Of a DNA stretch of 64,000 nucleotides, positions 57,051-64,000 are shown piece by piece. Origin of the DNA: Nymphaea colorata. Its lineage: Eukaryota; Streptophyta; Magnoliopsida; Nymphaeales; Nymphaeaceae. A model generated the notes under the pieces. That model searched no databases. It had not been told where the DNA came from and worked only from the letters and a program-made list of their open reading frames with translations. The translations under genes were made by a program, and so were the position numbers. Location of the stretch: the NCBI RefSeq assembly GCF_008831285.2, contig NC_045142.1, positions 16,367,354-16,431,353 on the forward strand, given 5' to 3'. How positions within the stretch are numbered: the first letter of the stretch is position 1; every line of letters starts with the position of its first letter.

Positions 57051-58630
57051 AAGAACGACGATGAATTCCGCCTGTTACGGCACCTGCGACCCCCAATCTG
57101 CGGTCGGAATTGGGATAATCTTCAGCTCTGGTGATTCATTCTAATAATTCAGAGTGTTTTCATTGTAATCTATAGCAAATTGATTAAATCTGTTAATTGT
57201 TTAATGAACACTTAATTCTGTTGAAGCTGTATAGAGGAACGAAGATCAATGGAGGACGTCGCCTGTTCACGACGACAAATTCCTTCAGTGTCTACAAATT
57301 TTGGCAAAGCAGCGGTCGAGCAAGGTGCCTATTTGCCTATTGAATCCTAGCTGCCTTCTGAATCAACTGAAGCGAACTTAGGTCAATTCGTGACGAACTG
57401 AGGGAACGATCAGTGAAACAATCGCCGATAGTGAACCTGAAGCGGACCGTGACTTCCAACGAGGAATTTCCCAACTACTACCCCAATTCTATAAAAAGAT
57501 TGAGAATTTCTGTAAATCTGGTGATGCATTCAATCCCTGAGCATTGTCTGACTATTTCCTTGCTTGAATTGTGACCTTGTTGTTTCTGTGAGACGAATTG
57601 CTGTGTGTGAGCTTGTAGATGATGGTGGCGCAAAATTGAGCCGACATAAACAAAGCATGGAAAGGAACCTGCAAGTGTCGGCGATCACCCGGCGACTGTT
57701 CCCCCAATTCTCACATAGATTGGGTTTCCATCGTGTTTTGGTGACGCATTCCATTACTGAATCCATGTTTTTCATTTTTGTGTTTGGATTATGAATTTAA
57801 TAGCCTCTATAATTCTCTGTTGTGCGATTGTGCAAGGGAGCATCGAGAGTGCAGCAGGTACATGACAGATTCCTCTAGCCTGCGGCCAGCGAAGGCCAAA
57901 GGATTATTGATCCCTTCTGAATCGCAATTAACTTCTAAACCTATTCGGAGAACTACGGATTTACTAGGGTTGTGTCGGATGAGAATTCAGTTGTTCTATT
58001 CCTGCTGTTGCCGCAGAAAGACAATTCTTTACCACCAACGACAATCCGGCGACTGCAACCCCACCTCTATCACAGATTTGGGTTACTCGATCCTTTGGTG
58101 GCTTGTTCAACACTTGAGCTTCAGATTATTCTTTACTGTGTTGAATGGAAGACTATTGATTTCTATGTTTTGCCTGTGCACGCAAACTTCTTGTTGAAGG
58201 AAAAATTGAGTTCATACACAGCATCCTTAGTGCGAGCAGTGCTTCGAGTGACATTGTTGATGTTGTTTGAGTGCCGCCTGTAGAGATCACCCTCGGTGAT
58301 AATAGTCTACAAGATGTTGCTGGCCGTGTGATGCAGTCCAGCTGCATCGTGTAGTGTGATAGCCGAGAGTTGTAGCTGTTGAGACTCTCGTAGTAGCGGT
58401 CTAACTGAGGTCTGCATGGGCCAGTTCCCCTTCTACTCGAACGTGTCCTGCTACGAGGAATCGCCGGGCGAGGCACTGGTCGGTGAGAACTACTAACACC
58501 CTATAGAAATAGGGCTTGGGTGGTTTGTGGCTGTGGCCAACGAGTTTGCGTGACTCGCCGAGGGTTCCTAGAGTCGAAGGTTAGTCCCAGCTCAAACCCT
58601 CAACCAACCGTCCCAGGGAAGGGTGCAGTT
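57051..58630 (+). repeat. Second plus-oriented LTR copy with internal diverged repeats
   Basis: 58380-58620 is complementary to the minus-oriented LTR at 43790-43990 (for example 'ccctatagaaatagggcttgggtggtttgtgg' against the CTATAGGG segment there). Internally a block with 'ggcgactg...ccccaattct' and 'tggtga(t/c)(g/t)cattc' recurs near 57085, 57460, 57685 and 58045. Its left edge is approximate. Confidence 0.55.
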
Positions 58631-61440
58631 TACACAACTACCCACTATAGCCGCCTATGCTCAACGACAACAAGCCTCAAAACCCTAATGTGTTAGTAAG
58701 TGGAATCCTGTCCAACGACAACAAGCCTCAAAATTAGTAAGTTTGGGAGATTATGTACATAATGAGAAGATTATTGTTTATACTTTAGTTTACTCCTTTC
58801 TCACTGCCAATTAAATATGGAAAATTTTAAGTAGAAATGCAGTCTTAAAATTCTTCGAAATGGAATTCTGCTCAACGACAACAAGCCTCAAAACCCTAAT
58901 GGGTTAGTAAGTGGAATTCTTAGTGATGTCAGATTGGTGAGATGGCTCATGATGCCTCGTCTCCTAAAGACTATACAAATTCATCCTGTCAGATTGCAAC
59001 CCCTAGCTAAATCAAATCCCTAGGATGAGGTACAAATGGAGTTAACCCTCCCCAACTTTCAGCTATCAATACAATAAAATTCCTAATAAGGCTGTACACA
59101 TGTGTCTGATACAAGAATATACCTAGCCTCACACAACAAACCATATGCACGACATACATTCATTCAGATCGTTCAAACTATGCATACAACAATCCTTAGT
59201 GATCAAACCTCACCATTTTTGGGATGACTAGTGAAGGGTATGAGCTTGAACTAAACCTCCGATTAGGAGTCCTCGGCTAGTCTCTCACCCTCATTGGTCA
59301 CAACCTCAAACCGAGCACAACCTATGTCTATAGGGTGTCAAAGTGATCTCACTGGCCATGGCCTCACCCGATGTCTCCTCAATGTAGGAATCGTCAATGT
59401 AGAGGTAGAATCGGCCCATGCGGGCCTCGGCTAGACCACTACTTGGCGTCACGACTCAACTGCAGCACTTGGCCTCCAGTAATTAGCGCAGGTGCAGGTG
59501 GTCTTCACGAACGTCAGCCTGCCCTTGTTGACTGAGGCTGACGTAGATGCCCGAAGCAGGACACTTGCTCAACGTTGGGAATCAGCACCTGAGACCGCCA
59601 TAGCTTGTTCGATAGGAACAACAACCGAACTTCGTTTGCCTCTCGACAGTGAACTCATGCACAGATGCATACACATGGAACTCTGATGGATTACAATTCA
59701 TTAATCAAATTATCATCAGAGAATTCAGAGAAAGTGGTTGCGTCACTAGATGAATGAAATATTCCAAATTTGTAAACAGAATTTGGGGAAGCGGTGGCCG
59801 GACTATCACCAACGATAGCTAGTTTGTCGCGGTGTCACAAGCGGTGAAGAAATCATCAGTCGCTCTCTTCACACAACATCAATTCTTCTAAAATTGCTTA
59901 GGTGTGATATGGAGACACCTAGGAGGAAGATCAAATCATGCTTGACTTTTGAATCGCCACTGTTTCAAGACTCGGCGTGGATTTGTCATGAACCTGTCGT
60001 CTTCCTCGCAGCACTCGGCCACCGTCGAACTCAGGTGAAAACAGAACTTGCAGAGATACAAACTTACATTAAAATTGTTCAAGATTAAAATAGTTCACTA
60101 AGAAATGTTAGAATGAGTCACCAGATGAGATTGGATTTCAATTTCGAAATGAAGTCACCGAAAAGGTAATTTTTGCTCCGCCGGTGCTCTATTCTCCGGT
60201 GAATGCCAGTCTCAGATTGAACATCTGAATTTCTCCTCACAATGCATCACTTCTAGCTCAAATGGATCATTCTTTGGTCACAAATGTTCCGCATGAATGA
60301 TGCGAAGGAAATGAGTTGTTGGTCGGCAGCCGATAACACCTTCGGTGGGTAGAGTTTCAAGACAACGCCTAAGTTCCTCTTGCGGCATATTTTCTTAAGC
60401 CGAATGCATCAAATTTTCACCATGCGTCGAATTCTTTCTTGAATTGATCTTCAATAGATCAAATGAACTTCACAATTAAAAGGCGAAGGGGTTCGATTGA
60501 TGTTCGGCTGTCGTTATTGCCTCTGGTGGCCGAAATATCAAGATTTGCCAAGAAACAGTCAAGTGGTCAATAACAAAGAGTATCCAGTGGAAATCCGATC
60601 AATTAATCCAAGAATTGCGACAAAAATAATACGAAATGGATTCAAACTGCGTCGTCTTTCAATTAAGAACAATAATCTCTCTGCCTTTAGTCAAAACTAC
60701 ACTCAAACTTGATCGGAGATTGAGGAACTCTGGCTATGTGTGAGCACACCGGGGCCAACAGCGTCTGATTTCTTCAGTCTTGGAATCGATTGTTGTTCAA
60801 GAAATGATCAAGATTCAGGAAATTGAAAGCTAATGTTGGAATTAACTCGCCTAGATCAAGAATGTTCAGTAATTGTTGTCGGAAGGGGTTGATCGTCTCC
60901 AAAAATCACCAGAGCGACTGTCGGTCTCTGCTCACTCACTGGATTCAGACTTTTCCTCTAATCTACATGTGTTTTGATGGAATGCACAGAAGAATGAAGG
61001 AAATTCACCATCGTGGTTTTGGTTTCGCTCGTGCATCATGATCAAAACGTTAGCAGCAGGTTTTCGGCATCTGCTACTTCGGTTTCTACCAGGTGTCAAA
61101 ACATTTGATTGATTTGGTTTCTACATCAACTCTTTTGTCGGTGTGGAATGTTTTGCATCAAGCATCAGGTGGTTTTCGATATGAAAAGTCACTGGCATCC
61201 CATCGAAACATGGGAAACTCCTCGTCGGGTTCTATTCAAGAATCATTCATCAACATCTTAGCATATCAGCATACTACAAGTCTTCAGCTTATATATTTGC
61301 CAAGCCATAGTGCGAGCTAAGCTTGTGGAGTTGGTTTAGCTGAAATATAAATCAAATCAAGAAATCAAGAATAAGTACAATAGAAAATGATTGGAAGTGT
61401 GGCTTGATTTAGCTAGAGTCGGCCTGCATGCGCCTAGGCG
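58631..61440 (-). repeat. Minus-oriented LTR (element Y), head-to-head with the preceding LTR
   Basis: The segment CCACTATAGCCGCCTATG at 58641 is the 3' LTR edge in minus sense (compare 56671 inverted). After about 270 bases of extra sequence the LTR continues from 58930 (GGTGAGATGGCTC) and parallels 43480-52600 through 61440. Open frames inside are LTR sequence. Confidence 0.65.
58663..58922 (+). repeat. Short direct repeats inserted in the LTR
   Basis: The word AACGACAACAAGCCTCAAAA is found at 58663 and 58874, followed each time by 'ccctaatg(t/g)gttagtaagtggaat'. A shortened copy is at 58714. The repeats bracket about 150 bases of unrelated AT-rich DNA. Confidence 0.8.
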
Positions 61441-61444
61441 GATC

Positions 61445-61938
61445 CTAGCCTATTGGGCTTGTCTGTTGCACTTTCTGTTGGCTGGAGTGGCGACGAATTG
61501 CATACATCATCTTCTTGGCTGGTGCTAGCCTTACCTCGGCAAGCTTCTCGGCCATGGCCATGGTCAGCTGGGCCGCAAGTAGAAACGTATCAAATCCACC
61601 CTCATTAGATTGATCTTGTCTCAAAGCTCGAACATGGTAAGTCTCTGAATGATTTGGTCCATAGTCTCTTAGAAACAGTCCAAGTAGAGACTTCAGCAAC
61701 GTAGGAAGCCTTTGAAGTAGTTCGTAGTGACCCAATGCCAACTTTCTATCTGGTTTACCCTGATCATAAACTATCTTATATGTTTTCAGGCTCTGGCCAT
61801 GTGCTAGTCTACAAGAACTGACCGGTGATGGCTGAAGATGGTGTCTACCCACCCATCGCTCGTATGTCTCTCAATCATAAAGTCAATCATAATGTCTAAA
61901 AATATAGGGGCAGTGGTAGATAACATGACAGTCATAGG
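61445..61938 (-). other. Gypsy element Y, 3' internal region
   Basis: A minus-strand open frame (61852-61445) precedes the LTR. It parallels 52740-52620 of element X: both contain, in one frame or another, ITGQ...TWPEPEN. It has no recognised domain and is probably noncoding sequence before the LTR. Confidence 0.45.
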
Positions 61939-62163
61939 CTACCCAAAGAAGTGTTGTGATTGGTCTGCACAAGCAAAGGTTCCTTTTTTCCATGTTGACG
62001 TCAAGACTTCAGCTATGGAAAGAACATTAGCCATAGTAATCATTCGAAGTGTTGGTTGTCTTGTGGTCAAGGCCATTAGAGCACCCTTGAGCCCTACATG
62101 GGTTTTGATGGCTGAAAAAGAGAGCTTGTTGTTTCCACCCTCCTCAGGAAACGACATGGTCAT
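61939..62163 (-). pseudogene. Gypsy protease-to-RNase-H junction fragment (element Y)
   Basis: MTMSFPEEGG...THVGLKGA is the segment that normally follows the protease (M.F...G....L.G). Within 40 residues it jumps to STWKKGTFACADQSQHFF, the edge between reverse transcriptase and RNase H. The whole catalytic reverse transcriptase is missing. The same jump exists in element X near 53100-52980, so the deletion was inherited by both. Confidence 0.8.
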
Positions 62164-62498
62164 CGTGGGGTTATATCACCGAGAGTTGCTAACCATCGTA
62201 CTCCAAGCACTATATCCACACTGCCTATGGGTAGTACATATAAATCAACTCTGAAATGAACATTCCAAATGGTGAGCTCAACCTCCCTACACATCGAGGA
62301 ACACTCTAGGCGTGACCCATCGCCTATCATATTAGCAAAGGAAGGTTGTTTAGAAGTCTTGGTTGCTTCCAAACCATGGAATTGGTGTGTGGCTTGTTTG
62401 AGATCTTTGAGTTCAACCCCAAAATTGGTAGACATAGACTCTCCAAATCGTGTGAGAAGCTCATGTATAAACTCAGCCCAATGTAACTTCGGGTACAC
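62160..62498 (-). pseudogene. Gypsy gag-protease fusion fragment (element Y)
   Basis: LHWAEFIHELLTRFGES is the gag motif (W..F...L..RFG) of plant gypsy elements. It runs in the same frame, after only about 25 residues, into the protease segment VDLYVLPIGSVDIVLG and RWLATLG. The C-terminal gag and zinc knuckle are therefore deleted here. The first catalytic-region Asp (DLYVLP) is present, unlike in element X. Confidence 0.8.
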
Positions 62499-62599
62499 GA
62501 CTCACTCATCTGTACCATTGCATTACCTCATCCTCGAAGTGTAAAGCTGAGATCGTGACCCATGATCTGTTGGAATGTGTTGGCAATGGAAATATTATT

Positions 62600-62900
62600 T
62601 GTTCAACTTTGAAGAGTCAGTCTTGCACCTTCTTGCCATTAAACTTGGGAAAATTAAGCTTAACGCTCGGTAACTGAGGTTCATCTCGTGCCCTACCTCG
62701 TCGTTCATTATTTGGCCCTCTAACATGTCAAGTCCTCATATCAAATCCATGCATCAAACTGGCATAGCTACCCCACCATGATGGCTCATGATTACTAGAC
62801 ACTCTGATGGAATGGTCCTCTCTTGCTCGTGATCTATCAAATGGTTGTATCTCTCAGCCATCATTATGCTTGTGGTCAGCATGCCTACTTCCATTTAGGC
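62600..62900 (-). pseudogene. Gypsy gag remnant (element Y)
   Basis: Sequence similar to 53750-53830 of element X (LPSVKLNFPKFNGKK-like reading in broken frames around 62680-62630). Similarity fades by about 62900. No 5' LTR follows, so element Y is truncated at its 5' end. Confidence 0.5.
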
Positions 62901-64000
62901 ATTCCTCAATAGAAAGAATATAAAGCACAATGGGCGGCGAGTCATCTGTGTCACAGTCCCCCCCTCATCCTCACCAAAAGACTTTAGAGGCATCACCATA
63001 ATACATCCGTGTGAATGGTGGTTAATGAGTTTAAGCAGTGGTTCAAAGTGTGATTTTCTTAACCTTGGCTCACCCAATGCTGAAGCTTAATCTTCTACGT
63101 CGTATGTTAAAAGACTTTCGTGGGGAAGAAATAATCTCTACTATGGAAGTTGGGCTTCAAATGATGTGAGAAGTCTTAGCGCAGAGATGCAAAGGAAGGA
63201 AACGCTTTAAGGTAGAAGAAAGTGGCCAGCTAAGTGGTCGTTGTAAAAGCTCTCTATTGCAGCTAAAGAAGGAAGACTTCCCTCAATCCATTGGAACCAT
63301 GATCATCAATTATAGTGATACTAACAGCAGACATAAATTTGGGTGAAGGTTTGTGTTTTGCTGTAAACATTATATCTTGGTAATAAACAACAATGGTTCT
63401 CATGAGATCTCTGAGTATTAGGACTTGGATTTCCCAGCCTGATGGGCTTGAATCTTCTGCTGCAGTTTAAGGAATTGCAAACCAAGATAAGAAGAAATCA
63501 CTTTAAGATTATGCTTAAGCATTTAACTTGTCAATGAGCAGCAATATGAGCATTCTTAAATAGCACAAAGGGATTCCAAGAGAAGCACTAAAAATGTAAT
63601 TACAATCTCCAAAGCACATCTATATATGTAAAGGAGCTACGAACTAACAAGAGTAGTTTTTTACCATAACTTGAACCAGAGGACTTGTGGGATGACAACT
63701 TTCAAACATGTGAAGAAACAAACTTCAATCAAACTTGGGTCGGTGGAAGTTCTCAATTGGTTTTCATCTGCATGGGTATGTCTATTTCCATATCCTTTGG
63801 ACATTCTTTGGTGTCCATAGCTGGCATAAAGGATGCAGAAAAATAACTGTTTCAAATGGAATACGAGTGTTGACACTTGACCATTGAAATGAACACCAAG
63901 GTTTCTAAAAAGGTTTTCAATAAACAGTGTTATATTTTCTGACATATCACATCCCTCATAGATATATGTGTGAACCCACACGACAAAACATTTTTAAGCG
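62901..64000. other. Unassigned flank
   Basis: No transposon or gene signature is recognised. A 106-residue minus-strand frame (63981-63661) has no identifiable domain; it could be chance or an exon of a gene extending past the window. Confidence 0.3.

Noticed and set aside
1-64000. Organelle-derived inserts, tRNA or rRNA genes
   Set aside because: I looked for plastid/mitochondrial gene motifs, rRNA-like blocks and tRNA T-loop words and saw none convincing. A tRNAscan or BLAST run could still find diverged ones.

Overview
The window is nuclear DNA of a flowering plant. The evidence is an intron-containing host gene with GT-AG introns and plant-type protein sequence, plant LTR retrotransposons (Ty1/copia and Ty3/gypsy), plant-type hAT and CACTA DNA transposons, abundant microsatellites and an AT-rich background. 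I did not identify the species. All calls come from reading the sequence and recalling family features; no database search was run.

Only two intact host genes could be supported. (1) A six-exon minus-strand gene (3483-9987) encodes a 295-residue HAD-superfamily, CTD/NLI-interacting-factor-like phosphatase, split by a first intron of about 4.5 kb. (2) An intronless plus-strand gene (36895-37506) encodes a 203-residue PRA1 (prenylated Rab acceptor) family membrane protein. They look like ordinary single genes in a TE-rich landscape and show no operon-like or pathway link to each other.

The rest is mostly transposable elements, much of it nested. From 21755 to 34182 lies a decayed minus-strand copia element. 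It is interrupted by a long-LTR element without coding capacity (21958-30344; LTRs of 2583 and 2594 bp, perfect GAGGT target duplication) and by a 1.4-kb TG...CA insertion (30569-31950). From 43420 to about 62900 lies a tangle of gypsy-family LTR and internal fragments in both orientations. Two internal regions carry gag/protease and an RNase-H-edge segment but have lost reverse transcriptase.

The most unusual locus is 43612-51835. A 5.3-kb hAT transposon (45067-50380) sits exactly at the junction of a 1455-bp direct duplication of gypsy LTR sequence, with no target-site duplication. The hAT carries a broken transposase (one in-frame stop, one frameshift, one intact-looking intron) and, downstream of it, a coding fragment recognisable as a transmembrane-nine (TM9SF/EMP70) family protein. 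This looks like host gene capture plus a transposon-associated tandem duplication.

The flanks (1-2430, 10290-21750, 34200-36890, 37740-43400, 62900-64000) hold microsatellites, diverged dispersed repeats, a CACTA-type terminus, a purine/pyrimidine foldback-like element and short tandem repeats, with no other gene that I could defend.
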